From Eustoma russellianum (lineage: Eukaryota; Streptophyta; Magnoliopsida; Gentianales; Gentianaceae), in NCBI GenBank assembly GCA_036186865.1, contig AP025041.1, positions 35,095,490 through 35,159,489 of the forward strand: a stretch of 64,000 nt of DNA. The letters are read 5' to 3'. Both the position numbers and the translations under genes were made by a program. The notes under the pieces are model-generated. The model was not told where the DNA came from. It made no database searches and was given only the letters and a program-made list of their open reading frames with translations. Positions 35,611-47,127 of this stretch are shown piece by piece (the first letter of the stretch is position 1; each line of letters opens with the position of its first letter).

Positions 35611-37105
35611 CTAGTCAAAACAATGGGGGTATCTATTCTTCATGTCTTCCTCCGTTTCCCATGTGGCTACTTCTCCTGAATGGTGCTTCCACTGAACCTT
35701 CACCATAGGTGTGGATCTCTTCCTCTACTTCTTTTCTTTCCAATCAACGATTTTTAGGAGCTCCTCTGCATAAGATGCATCTTCATCAACCTTCAGCTGC
35801 TGATCCTCAAGGATGTGACTTGGGTCATAAACATACCGGCGAAGTTGGGAAACATGAAACACATCATGCAACTGGGACAGAGATGGGGGCAACGCCAAGT
35901 GATACGCAACTTCACCAGCTCTCTCTACTTCATAAGGTCCAATGAATCTTGGGCTCAACTTTCCTTTGACGCCAAATCTCTTGGCCCCTTTGGATGGGGA
36001 AACCTTTAGGAAAACTTTCTCTCCTTCTTGAAATTCCAAGGGTCTCCGCTTTTCGTCAGTCCATATCTTAGTCCTATCTTCTGCCGCTTTTAGTCTTTGT
36101 TGAACCATCTTTACCTTTTCTCGTGTTTGCTCAACAATGTCGGGTCCCGTATAGATCTTATCTCCAATCTCGTCCCAATAGAGCGGTGACCGGCATTTTC
36201 GCCCACACAACGCTTCATATGGTGCCATCCCGATGGATCTGTGGAAGCTGTTATTGTAAGAAAACTCAACAAGCTTAAGGATCTTATCCCAGCTTCCTCC
36301 AAAGTCAAGAATGCAAGTGCGAAGCATGTCCTCAAGGGTTTGAATTGTTCTTTCCGATTGACCATCAGTTTGAGGATGAAACGCGGAACTCATTCTGATC
36401 TCTGTGCCCATTGCCTTTTGAAAAGCTATCCAGAATCTCGAGGTAAAACGGGATCACGGTCCCATATGATACTTATGGGTACTCCATGCAAACAAACAAT
36501 CTGATCAATGTACATATGCGCCAACTTCTCCATGGATGCTTTAATCGACATGGCCAAAAAGTGAGCAGACTTAGTCAAACGATCCACAACAACCCATATA
36601 GCATCATTTCTATACTTAGTCTTGGGTAGGTCGGTCACGAAATCCATAGTGACATGGTCCCTTTCCATTCCGGCACTTCTAAAGGTTGTAATAATCCAGC
36701 ATGTCTTTGGTGTTCAGCTTTTACTCTTTGAGAGACCAAGCATCGCTCAACAAATTCAGCTATTTTATTCTTTATACTGTGCCACCAAAACTTTTGCTTA
36801 AGGTCCTGATACATCTTCTTAGCTCCAGGGTGTATAGATAATCGCGAGTTATGGGCTTCCATTAAGATTTCATCTTTAATTTCTTTGTTCTCGGGTACAC
36901 ATAACCGTCTTCGGTACCATAAACTGTCATCAGTGCAAACTTCAAAGTCACCTTGTGGCTTATCTTTCATCCTCTCCTTGATCTTTCTCAAGGCTGCATC
37001 ATTCCCTTGAGCCTCTTTGATCCTATCAATCAGTGATGGGATAAGAACCAACTTGGTGAGAACTTCATCCACTGAGTCAACTTCTTCTAGGCCAAACTCT
37101 TCCAT
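35611..37105 (-). pseudogene. Tekay B integrase with chromodomain
   Basis: Three overlapping frames, right to left: 36635-37105 (N-terminal zinc region with RCLVSQRVKAEH), 36426-36668 (MDFVTDLPKTK, first catalytic Asp; SIIWDRD) and 35725-36411 (HPQTDGQSERTIQTLE with the Glu; GKLSPRFIGPYE module; LHDVFHVSQLRRY). After one TAG at 35725 the same frame continues into the chromodomain MVKVQWKHHSGEVATWETE and ends at 35611. Cys to Ser in CLVSQ removes one zinc ligand of the usual CxxC. Two frameshifts and a stop inactivate it. The chromodomain aromatic residues are intact here, unlike in Tekay A. Confidence 0.9.
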
Positions 37106-37673
37106 ATCTCGCTAAAGAGGTGGTTGACGTGGGTGACTTGTCTTTCGACTTAATGCATCAGCAACTTTATTAGCTTTCTCAGGGTGGTATTGAATGGAAA
37201 GGTCATAATCTTTAATCAACTCGAGCCATCTGCGTCTGCCGCATGTTTAGCTCCTTCTGGGTAAAGAGATACTTTAAGATTTTTTTGTCTGTATAGATCC
37301 TACACTTCTCACCGTACAAGTGATGTCTTCATATCTTTAACGCGAAAACCACTACGGCAAGCTCAAGATCATGAATGGGGAAGTTTTGCTCGAATGATTT
37401 TAATTGTCAGGATGCATAAGCTATCACCGTATCTCTCTGCATAAGAAAACATCCTAGACCATTCTTTGAAGCATTGCTGTACACCATGTATTTCTCGCCA
37501 GTAGTGGGCTGAGCTAAGATAGGGACGGATGTCAACCTTGCTTTTAACTCCGAGAAACTCTTTTCACAGTCAGCACTCCACTCGAACTTGGTTTTCTTTT
37601 GGGTCAATCTGGTGAGGGGAACGCTATTCTCGAAAATCCTTCCACAAATTTCCGATAATATCCTGCTAGCCAA
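37106..37673 (-). pseudogene. Tekay B RNase H
   Basis: The frame at 37407-37673 has the connector TRLTQKKTKFEWSADCEKSF and the start of RNase H. The first catalytic Asp is changed to Asn (VYSNASKNGLG; Tekay A keeps VYSDASK). Past a stop the DLELAVVVF-like and TQKELN blocks remain readable to about 37200. The catalytic change and stops make the domain non-functional. Confidence 0.82.
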
Positions 37674-38420
37674 GGAAACTTCTCACTTCGGTAACGTTTG
37701 TCGGTCTGGGCCATTCTGTGATAGATTCAATTTTCTTGGGACCTACTGAAATCCTATCTTCTGATATAACATGGCCGAGGAAGGATACACTTCGCAGCCA
37801 AAACTCGCATTTGCTAAATTTTGCGTAAAACTGTCTTTCTCTTAGAATATTTAGAACTGTCCTCAAATGGGCTGAATCAGTCTCCTCATCTTGTGAATAT
37901 ATCAAAATGTCGTCTATGAAGACCACTACGAACTTGTCTAATTGGTCCTAAAAAACTCAATTCATGAGATCCATAAAGGCGGCAGGAGCGTTGGTTAAGC
38001 CAAAAGGCATGACCAAAAATTCGTAGTGTCCATAGCGTGTCCTGAAGGCAGTCTTTGGAACGTCTTCGGCCTTAATTTTCAATAAAAAGTATCCCGATCG
38101 CAGGTCGATCTTACTGAAGATTTGTGATCCCTACATTAAGACTCTTTAGATAGGGGTTTGGAAATTTAAACCTTAATTGAATTAGAACATGTTGGTTACG
38201 TACCATGAGTTGATCAAATAAGTCATCTATCTGGGGCAACGGGTGTTTTTTCTTTATGGTGATTTTGTTGAGTTCTTAGTAATCAATGCATAAGCGCATA
38301 CTTCCATCTTTCTTCTTCACGAATAACACAAGAGCACCCCAAGGCGAAATGCTGGGGCGAATAAGCTTCTTCTCTAGCAGCTCGTGTAACTGCTCCTTTA
38401 GCTCTTTCAGTTCTGCAGGA
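37666..38420 (-). pseudogene. Tekay B reverse transcriptase, split by a putative intron
   Basis: Upstream block 38276-38533 (LHELLEKKLIRPSISPWGALV, VKKKDGSMRLCIDY, then a stop where Tekay A reads Arg). It continues as ELNKITIK and IDDLFDQLM, is interrupted at 38131-38203, and resumes with GSQIFSKIDLRSGY, VMPFGLTNAPAAF and, at 37666-37926, the catalytic FIDDILIYS and CEFWLRSVSFLGHVIS. Stops lie near 37955 and in the LCIDY region. Removing the 73 bases joins DQLM to GSQIFSK in frame. Confidence 0.88.
38131..38203 (-). other. Putative 73-bp GT-AG intron in Tekay B RT
   Basis: On the minus strand it starts GTACGT and ends TTAATGTAG, is AT-rich and contains in-frame stops. It lies at the same codon boundary as the 71-bp segment in Tekay A, and the two share a CTAAAG-containing 3' part. 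Confidence 0.72.
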
Positions 38421-38429
38421 GCCATCCGA

Positions 38430-38760
38430 TATGGGTTCAGCTCCTGTGAGCATGGTTCTTTGAGAGCCAATCCATTCCAAGGATCACATCGAAATAGCTC
38501 ATGGTTATAGGAATCAAGTCGGCTATAAAACATTGTTCATCAAACTCAAGCACACAATTTCGGAAGATATGATGAAAGACAAGCACCTAATCGCCGGCTG
38601 CTTGTACTCTATAAGGTGATTCTAGCTTGACTGAGTTGTGATCTATATTCTTAGCGAACTTCCTGGAGATAAATGAGTGGCTGATGCCACTGTCGAACAA
38701 TACATTCGCAGGTATGCTACATACTAAGATTATTCCTGAATCATCCATACTTAACTAAGC
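38430..38760 (-). pseudogene. Tekay B aspartic protease
   Basis: Short decayed frames with two diagnostic blocks: ANVLFDSGISHSFIS (catalytic DSG) near 38680-38715 and MSYFDVILGMDWLS near 38460-38490. The enzyme would cleave the Gag-Pol polyprotein. Stops separate the blocks. Tekay A lacks this region. Confidence 0.8.
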
Positions 38761-38806
38761 AACAGTATAGACATGTATAAGTAAAGCGTATTGAAGGCGT
38801 AAAACT

Positions 38807-40015
38807 TTAGATCTTACCAGTCACTGCGTCGGGCGTCTCCTCAACATCTGATTCTGTCATGACGTGCACCCTTGCATTCGCACGTGGTCGCTGGTTCTTT
38901 GGTTGTGGTTGCTGTTGCTGCGCTCCTCTTTCTGGGCAATCCCTAATCAGGTGGACATCCTTCCTGCATCCAAAACATTGTCCAGTCTTCCATCGACACT
39001 CACCCATGTGTCTCTTCTAGAACTGAGGGCACACTGGTATAGCTGGTTGCTGAGGTGGAGCTTGATTCCTTTGCTGATTATTTTAGTGCTGCTGGCAGCG
39101 CTGATTCTGACCCTGGGATTTTCCTTGTCAAACTGATCCTCGGAAATTCTTCTTAGCTACCTTTCTGTATTTCTCATTTTCAGTCCCTTGTCTTTCTCTC
39201 TTTTGTCCCACATCGTCTCGGCGGATAATGTCTCTCTCAATCTGGTAGCATGCGTCCAAAAGAGCTCCAAAATTGGTGGGGTTTGCATTCACTAACCATG
39301 TCTTGATTCTTGGATTCAACCCTCTTTCAAATTTCAGGATTTTTGTCTCTTCATCATTCATGGTAACAGGCTGAAATCTCCCTAATGCGATGAACTTATT
39401 TGCATACTTGGCTACCGTCATACCAGACTCTTGCTTCAGTGATTCAAATTCACGCCTCTTTTGTAGCTTAATAGACGGAGGGATATAAAACTTGTGAAAC
39501 TCTTGCATGAATCTTTCCCAGGCAATGGGTCTAGGCAAGGGATGTAAATTCGTCTTCCACCATTGGTTTTCTTCATTTATTAGAAAAGGTCTGATGGCTT
39601 GGGTTTTCAGCTCGTCGGAGGCTTGAATTAACTCAAAACAGTTTTCAACTTCGTCCAACAACTTCTCTGCTGTATCAAGATCTGGCATTCCCTCAAATGG
39701 GGGTACATTAGCTCTCTTTAATTTCTCAAAGTAATACTGGGCATCTCTCACAGGCTGGTGCGGATGAGGTGGAGCATTCTGATGGATTAGGCCTTGCCCG
39801 ATCTGTGTGACCACTTGGCTAAAGGCCTGAAAGGTATTAATGTCAGGTATAACCGGAGGAACAGGTGCCTGTGGTGGCGGTGGTAGGATTCTGGTCTGGC
39901 TGTGGTGGCGGCGGGACCTGAACTGGCGTTGGAGGAACAGGGCCCTATGGCTGAGGGGGAACGGGCTCCTGAGCAGCTGGTCGAGCCCTAGGAGGTCTGC
40001 CGTGAGGTCGCACCA
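38807..40015 (-). pseudogene. gag: Tekay B gag (capsid domain and zinc knuckle)
   Basis: The likely natural start is the Met at 40015 (MVRPHGRPPRARPAAQ, basic), which hits a stop near 39945; the capsid part continues in the 39128-40078 frame. That frame carries a Pro-rich linker and the retrotransposon Gag domain: QYYFEKLKRANVPPFEG, CFELIQASDELKTQA, WERFMQEFHKFYIPPS, EFESLKQESGMTVAKYANKF and KILKFERGLNPRIKTW. After another break, 38807-39007 holds the CCHC knuckle CFGCRKDVHLIRDC. Gag forms the particle and binds RNA. At least two frame breaks. Confidence 0.85.
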
Positions 40016-40308
40016 TCTGCACTTCAGTGTGTTCGCATTTATACAAAGGTTGGGATAAAACCAGGTTATTCTGTGCAAAAGTCATAATTCTCAGAAAAAT
40101 TTTAATTGAGGAAGAGGAAAGTTTCACCTTACATTAGAGATCCGGATTTAATAAGATGGAATTAATGATTAAATTATATTCTAAATCCGGTCTAAGGGGT
40201 CCTAATCTAAGGCCATCACTCTTCTAAGATCATGACTTAAGTCTAAGATCAAACTTAGATTCTAAAATCATAACTTAGTTCTACGTTCTGTCCGTAATCT
40301 AGAGCATG

Positions 40309-40321
40309 GGCTCTGATACCA
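40309..40321 (-). promoter_or_regulatory. Tekay B primer-binding site
   Basis: The minus strand reads TGGTATCAGAGCC, initiator-Met type, two bases from the LTR boundary at 40324. Confidence 0.92.
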
Positions 40322-40323
40322 CC

Positions 40324-43300
40324 TGTAGTACCCCGCACCCGAAGCTTGTCCGAATACGGTGCACCTGCCGTACTTCACTAAGGAGAGTACAAAGCGTCAT
40401 GCATAACATGCGAAAACCCATAACTTAAGTCATGGACTCCCATGCTAACATTTAACATGGTAGAAAAATTTAGGCAGAATTAAAACTTTAAAATAAACAT
40501 GCATTACGAAATATTAAGTCCCCAAAAGTAGTAATCCACAAAACATCATAACCGAAATTCCAAAGAGTTCAACATAGTTCATAGTACATCATCATATCAG
40601 CACAAAAGTCCCTAAGCATGATCTTCTCCTGACACCTCGACTACGGGTAAGACACTTTCAGTTCATCCCTGATCCATTCAACTTTAGCATTCACTGGCTC
40701 TGGGGGAAAAATAAAGGTATGAGTGATAAAATCACCCAGCAAGCATACAATAAACTACCATAAAATAAATAAAGAATCATAACATGAATGTAAAACCCCA
40801 AGAACATCAATGTTAGTCCATACATGTTCTTTAATCCTAGATCGGCTTGACGATATAGCCTAAGCATAAATTTTTAAGTAATACTATACCAACAATATCA
40901 TATTATTAGCCAACCGAAACATACATCACGCCATAATGACCATGAGTTATGCAAGAAGCAATGCATGATATCATGTCATGTTAAAAACATCATTTTGGTC
41001 CCATAAAATAACGTGTCAGAAAAACAAAGTATCAGATCATTTGACCCCAGATCTGAACGGGTCCAGAACATGTCATCAGACCAATTAACCCTGGGTCTGG
41101 GACGGGTCCAGAACATAATATCAGGCCGATTAACCCCGGGCCTGGATCGGGTCCAAAACATATAATTGGACCAATTAACCCCAGGACCGGAATGGGTCCA
41201 GAACTTATCATGTCATCAGACCTATTAAACTAGGGTCTGGAGTCGGGTTATTCGCATGCTTAGCCGGCAAGGAAATCATGAAGCTTTCCTTTAAACATGA
41301 GACCGTAAAATAACTTATATGCATAACGAAAAACTTGCTTGCTTGAAAAGACTTGCTTGCATACGGAAAATTCATAAAAATCAGATTCATGGTGCATGTG
41401 ATCATGCATGATACATGAAATGTTATGCAATGCAAGTCATGGCATGGATTATTGTAATTATTCCTTAAGACATGACAACAAGCATGGTTTCATAAAATTT
41501 CCAGATTTTTATATCATATACTTGGGCCTGCTATATTAACCAAATAAGCTCATTTTCATAATCTTTTGTCCTACACATGTTTAGTGGGGTCTCATTTACA
41601 TGGCATAAAATTTTCGTATCGTTCTAAAACAAATAAGTCCCTTAAATCCTTAAGTTGTTAAAAAACGTACTGCTGGATTCAGCATTATAATAGCCATCTT
41701 TACTTTAATTTTCTTGACCTTAAAACATTAATCATTTTGGGTCACAGCCTGAAAAACATACTAAAATCCATAAGGAATGACATTCATGGGCCCAAACCGT
41801 CCATATAGATCAAAATCCACAATATTGAGGCCTCTAAACTTATTCCTCTGTTCTGCCTAATTTTCCAGTTTTAGTGTGTTAACTTCAAATCCATAGTTAC
41901 CCATCAAAACGATGATACCAAGCTGATTAATTTGCATGGATATGTTCCACTATGTCTTGGTTGATTAACATAAAATTTCCAGAACAATCCAATAACTTTA
42001 AAGGGTCCATTTAATTATTTTTCTAAAATTGGTCACATGCTGATGCTGGACTGACCAATTTTACTAAAAATTCTATTGTGGCAAAACCATAACTCCTTTT
42101 TCTAAAATTCCAACTCACAGACATCATAAACATGTGGAAATAGCATCCTACCGAAATTTAGCCCATTTCCATGTTTTTAAGGTCCATGTTTGGGTCAATC
42201 AACACGTTACTTAATTCTGTCCAGCTCCAGTAGTTTCAGCTTGGCCAGTTTTACCAAATATTTTATTAAGGATGATCCACACCTTATTTTTCCAAAATTC
42301 CAACGCCCATATTTTTCAATCACATAAGTCTAACATCATGCCAAAAATAAGCTTATTTGAACGCCTCTAAGATTTGTTTTTAGGCCATACAAAACGTTAC
42401 ATATTTCTGCCCTGTTCCAGTAATTTCAGCTTGGGCAGTTTTACCAAATATTTGATTAAAAATAAACCACAACTTCTTTTACCAAGATTCCAACTCTCTT
42501 ATTTGCCACACACACAGAGCTAATGCCATGCCAAACATCAGCTGATTTGTACGTTGGTAAGGTCCATTCTGAGGTCACATAATACACAACACTTTTCTGG
42601 CCAGCTCCAGTGGTTTTGTGTTTTAACTTCTTTTCATGTCAAGTGTCCACTGATTATCTTTATTCCTAGGAAATAACTTATTAGTCACCACATACACCTT
42701 TTTTAACATGAATATCCACCTTCCATTCTTTTTATTGAGTCACATTTGCATCATTCCAAAACAGTTTGTAACTTGTACAAAACACTCATCATATTTGCTC
42801 ACAAAAGGTGTTCTTTCCTGGATTCAAAATTCAGCATCACTTTCATCCTCTTGGCCGAAAGATATGTGGTGCCATCAACATATTTTACAACATTTATTCA
42901 AACAACCCTATAAACTTACAACTAGCACATGCATGCCATCTTAGTGCTTCACAAGTTTTATCCAATAGCTATTCTTGCCTAGAATCACTTGGTTGAACCT
43001 TATTTCATCCTAAAACAGCCTCATATCATATTGCATGTAAGAAAAGATATCATCTTTGGAGAAATTAGTCACATGCAAGGCATTTTTCTTAGGAATCACT
43101 AAGGTGTCATGCTTAATACTTAATATATTCAACTAAAGTTGGCATCTTAGAAACAACTAGGCATTCAAGTCACAAGTTCTTTAGATAAATCATGAGAGTC
43201 TCATGTATACTTGCCTCTTCAAGCTAGAGCCTTTTTCTTAGCTTGGACATTAGATGAGATGAGTTTAAATTTTCCTCCTCCTTCACTCATGAAGCATACG

Positions 43301-44326
43301 GTTTTTGAAGGAAAGGAGAGAAGAATGTTAGTCATCATTCTTAAGTGAAAATAGAACTATTTTGAGGTTAGATCTACTTACCAAAATGAGACTTTGAATG
43401 GAGCTTCAACTAGCAAGAGCTTGCACCTACCAAAAAGATTGAAAACTTTGCACCTAAGGACCATGAAGGTCACGGGTTTGAGGTAGGAGGGAACCAAATG
43501 AGCTTCCTTATTTGAAGATAAGGAATTCACTTAAGAAGCTTAGAGTAAAACTTACCTAGATGTCTCCTTGAACTTGAAGATGAAAGGAGTGTTGAGTTGA
43601 ATTCTCTAGCTTCAAGATGAAGGGGTCGTATGGTGTGGTTGGAGGGAAATGGAGAATAGTTTGAGTGTTGTCTTGCTTCCTTGAGAGAGAGTTCACAATG
43701 GAGTAAAATGAAGCTTCTAGGTTGGTTTAAAATAAAGCAAGATGGGGGATGGGAGAGGGTTAGCCGGCGCATGAGGGAGGAAAAAAGCAAGCCTTAGGCT
43801 TGTAGCTTGGAGCTTTTTCTCCCGTGCACCCTCCTTTTTATTATTTTATCATTTCTTTCCTTGCATGTTTCCTTTATTTCTTTATTATATAATTATATTT
43901 TAGTTAGATATTTCAAATAGTAGAATAATGGAGAGGATTCTAGATCCCTCCATTGTCTTGGCCAAAAGTTAAGGGGGTTTTGGGGGTATTTTGGTCTTTT
44001 CATATTTATCCCTTCTCATACTTATATAATTTATGCTATTATTTATGTTATCTAATATGATTTTAAATTTGTTTTGTGAGGACCATTTAGGTTTGCATTC
44101 TTATAAAAAGAAATTATTCCAAGGTTGATCAAGGCCTCTTGGCCAAAATTTATAAGGTATTTCAATACCTTGTGAAATTCCCTTATATATTTATTTGGTA
44201 TCCATCTTAAAAGATTTTAAGTAAAGAAGCACTAATTTGACTTAAGTAAAATGCACTTGGAGAAATCGATATTTGCATTACATCACTTTTTCATGGTTTC
44301 AAGTACATTGTAGTTGGGGTACAAAA
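40324..44326 (-). repeat. Tekay B right (5') LTR
   Basis: Partner of 31533-35567, differing by scattered substitutions and small indels (for example, about 20 bp missing near 40565). It contains the palindrome array at 41033-41239. No supported gene. Confidence 0.92.
41033..41239. repeat. Gapped-palindrome array, second LTR copy
   Basis: Same five units as 32268-32480. Unit 2 has perfect arms here (CAGACC/GGTCTG), while unit 4 has decayed (TGGACC/GGACCG). Confidence 0.82.
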
Positions 44327-45052
44327 ATAGTGACACAGATTCGGATAATGAAGATCTAATTTTATTGGCTAAAGGCTTAAGAAAACTTATGCAAAATCGT
44401 TTAAAAACAAACCTAAGCCTACTTGATCTAAGAAAAATAAAAATAAGAATAATGATAAAGATATTAAATGTTATGATTGTAGAAGACTTGGACACATATC
44501 TTATGACTGCCCGAACAAGGACAAAACTATAAACAAAAACCCTGACAAGGATTGGACAAAAATTAGACCAGTCTCCAAACCTAAGCAAAGGAGTACAAGA
44601 AGAGCCCTCAAAGCCTCTACATGGAGTTTCATCTGATTCTGAAAGTGAAGAAACCGAAGAAGAAAAGGCTCAAGTATGCTTTGCATCCAAAGCTTCTAGT
44701 GAGGTAAATTCTTATTCTGAACCTTCTTATGATGATTTGTTTAGTCAACATCTTGAGTTACATAAGTTTTCTAAGACTCTTGCAAAAGAAAAGAAACGTT
44801 TAATTGAAGATAAGAAATTGTTAGAATCTTTTAACTCAAATCTTGTATCTCAATTAAACGATTTAAAAGAGGAGTCGTCTAGCTTGATTAACTCATTGAG
44901 ATCTAAAATTGAATCTTTGACATCCGAAAATTTTGTAATGAAAGATGAGATCCCAGATTTGAGATCAAGAAACGCAGATCTAGAAAAGAAGATAAAACAA
45001 TTCGATGTAGGAACTTGCATGTTAGATCGTCTCATCTCTTCACAAAAGCATG
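44327..45052 (+). pseudogene. gag: SV2 gag, middle segment
   Basis: Resumes the Gag broken at 31532: SDTDSDNEDLILLAKGL, a basic stretch, a decayed knuckle, the acidic SDSESEETEEE region and the coiled coil (frame 44737-45156: ELHKFSKTLAKEKKRLIEDK onward). The native sequence stops at 45052 in KHV, where the CRM-like element is inserted. The Cys-to-Arg change in the knuckle (CRRLGH in place of CGKLGH) and frame breaks mark it as dead. Confidence 0.88.
45048..45052. repeat. Target-site duplication of the CRM-like element (left copy)
   Basis: GCATG here and exactly at 54364-54368. SV2 gag reads continuously when the insertion is removed. Confidence 0.92.
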
Positions 45053-46507
45053 TGATGCGTGCAACCCATGAGCTCCAACGATTCCACCTTCCAAACGTCC
45101 TTCACAAAGGGTTAGGCACAAGGAAGAAGACTTCCCCTTGCTTCCATAGTGATTAAAACGTGTGGATTAAGAATGAGCAAGACCAACACTTCAAGATGGT
45201 CGTTGATCAGGCAAACCAATACGGCCCTCCTGGACGGCACCTTTAAGCAATGGCAACACCTTCAAGTTGCTCAACTTTGAAGGATCTTAACCTAGGTTTT
45301 TAATACAAAACCAAGAAAACAAAGTATCACACAAAGTGAATAAAATATCAAGAATTGTTATTCATCAAAAGGTGTTCTCCCTAGGCGCCCCAAAGGGTCG
45401 ATTTATAGGCTGAGATTGAGCCTTAAAATGTCTAGAGCTAATTCAAAATAAAGCTAGCTAATAATGTTTGAAAATTGAAAACTATTTGAATTCAAAGCTA
45501 AAACAAATTCTAGCTAAAATCTTCAAATCTTGCAAGACATTATCCTTAATGAATCTGGCCATGTATGATGATGAAGTTGGGGTTTTTGAGACTTGATCTT
45601 GATGTAGATGAAGTGTTTGAAATTGAATTCAAAGGTTGGTTGAAGTTTGGACTCAAATTGAATTTGAATTTGACTTCAAACTTGAATTCAATCTTTGAAT
45701 TGTGATCCCATCTCTTTTGATCTCCAAGTTGGCGTGTGATTGTATGATATGGCGTGTGGTAAGGCCTTCAAGTGGCTGAGATGTTGATTTCAAATGTTGG
45801 TTGAAGTTTGAATTCAAATTGGATTTGAACTTGAATTCAAATTTGGATTCAACTTTGAATTATGATCTCATCTTCATTATCCTTCAAGTTGGCGTGTGGA
45901 ATGGTTCAATTGGCGTGTGAGAGGTTTTCAAATGGCTGAGATGTTGAAATCTAAAGCTCAAAATGGTTGAAACTTGAATTCAAATAATAGTTGAATTTAA
46001 ATTCAAGTTTGGCTTGAAGTTTGAATGCAATTTAATCTCCATCTTTTGAGCTTCAAGTTGGCCGGCCCTTGTGGAGATAATTTCAGATAGATTTTTGAAA
46101 ATGTATTCCATCTTGGACATATTTGAATTTGTCTTTGTGGAGACAAAAATTCTCTTTAAGACAACATTCCTTTTGTCTCCCTTTTTGCAACACACGCTTA
46201 CCTTGCTTCTTTTGGGTCTTCCTTTCATTTTGGATCTTCTATGTACCTAATTTACCTACAAAGAAAACACATAAAAACAAAGATCACAAGGAACAAGATA
46301 AATTTCAAAAGCACACACGCACACTTACAAAACGTTCAAAGGGTGGCCTCAATGAGGTGAACCCATGGAACCTTAGGTTCATCTTGAACATGCTTATACA
46401 AGAAGGTACCAACTTGATGACAAAGTTCTCTTGCCCTCCTTCTTGTCATAGGGCCCTTGACCTCTTGATGGGACCCTTGGTCCTCATCAGACCCTTGATC
46501 CTCATCA
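45053..46507 (-). repeat. CRM-like element left (3') LTR
   Basis: 1455 bp, TGATGCGTGC to CCTCATCA on plus, matching 52908-54363 with a few percent difference by eye. The centre is built of repeated GAATTCAAA / TTGAATT motifs. The inner end (46300-46500) also encodes the pol C-terminal tail. Confidence 0.9.
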
Positions 46508-46700
46508 ATCCCCCTCCTCAAAAGGATTCGTCCTCGAATCAAAAAGGTCATCGGTGAAAGGGGTGAGGTCAACAACATTAAAAGTAGATGAAATTGAACC
46601 ATACCTTTCAGGAAGATCAAGGATGTATGCATTGTCTCCTATGCGTTTCAAAACTTTGAAAGGTCCATCTCCTCAAGGTAACAGTTTTGACTTTCTCTCA
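46336..46700 (-). pseudogene. CRM-like integrase C-terminus extending into the LTR
   Basis: After a TGA where Arg is expected (SKLLP then GDGPFKVL), the frame reads FKVLKRIGDNAYILDLP, ISSTFNVVDLTPF and DSRTNPFEEGD up to the PPT. One frame over it continues inside the LTR as GIDEDQGS, EVKGPMTRRRARELCHQ. A pol tail with a PMTR-RAR block lying partly in the LTR is a feature described for CRM integrases (the CR motif), where it is thought to bind centromeric chromatin. A frame change at the LTR boundary separates the two parts. Confidence 0.65.
46508..46540 (-). promoter_or_regulatory. CRM-like polypurine tract and upstream gapped palindrome
   Basis: The minus strand has TTTTGAGGAGGGGGAT before TGATG. 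GATTCG-AGGA-CGAATC at 46525-46540 sits where Tekay A, B and C carry AAGTTTCG-AGGA-CGAAACTT. Confidence 0.75.
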
Positions 46701-47127
46701 TTGGGAAATCTTTCTTTGCGCAAATGTAACCACACTAAATCTCCAGGTTTAAACACAACTCGTTTCCGATGTTTGTTAGCTTGTCTTTCATAAGCTTTGT
46801 TTTTCTTTTCAAGTTGTGTTTTAACTTGTTCATGCAGTTTCTTTATCTTTTCCGCTTTTTGTTTACCATCAAGACTAGAACGTTCATGCACGGGAATAGG
46901 AATCAAATCCAGGGGAGACAGGGGATTAAAGCCATACATGATTTCAAATGGACTATGCAAAGTACCGTGATGGATACTCCAATTATATGCAAATTCGATA
47001 TATGGTAACAATCTTCCCAATGTTTAATGTGTTTTTGCAAAATGGCACGCAAGAGTTGAGAAAGAGTACGATTAACGACTTCAGTTTGTCCATTAGTTTG
47101 TGGGTGTGCAGTGGTGGAAAACAACAA
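46673..47127 (-). pseudogene. CRM-like integrase, catalytic Glu region and C-terminal half
   Basis: Frame 46903-47127 has LLFSTTAHPQTNGQTEVVNRT (catalytic Glu) and HWEDC, then shifts; frame 46673-47020 continues LLPYIEFAYNWSIHHGT, PFEIMYGFNPLSPLDL and the basic PGDLVWLHLRKERFP block. The shift is a one-base deletion (TGTTTACCA to TGTTACCA) near 47010. A stop separates it from the upstream integrase frame (KLGT, then TAA). Confidence 0.85.

Larger units (their letters stand above)
31533..44326 (-). mobile_element. Tekay B: full-length chromodomain Ty3/gypsy element in SV2 gag
   Basis: 12.8 kb. LTRs are 31533-35567 (4035 bp) and 40324-44326 (4003 bp). The interior on the minus strand is gag, protease, RT, RNase H, integrase, chromodomain, i.e. 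a full domain set, though stops and frameshifts are scattered. The PBS is two bases from the right LTR and the PPT abuts the left LTR. It has the same clade features as Tekay A, but the LTRs belong to a different subfamily. The right terminus reads ACAAAA instead of ACAACA, a point change. Confidence 0.92.

Noticed and set aside
31533..44326. Large direct repeats (4 kb) as segmental duplication
   Set aside because: They bound a PBS, PPT and pol with target duplications, so they are LTRs.
45600..46080. Repeated TTGAATTCAAA-type motifs as a satellite
   Set aside because: Irregular short repeats confined to the CRM-like LTRs, and repeated at 53460-53940 because of the LTR pair.
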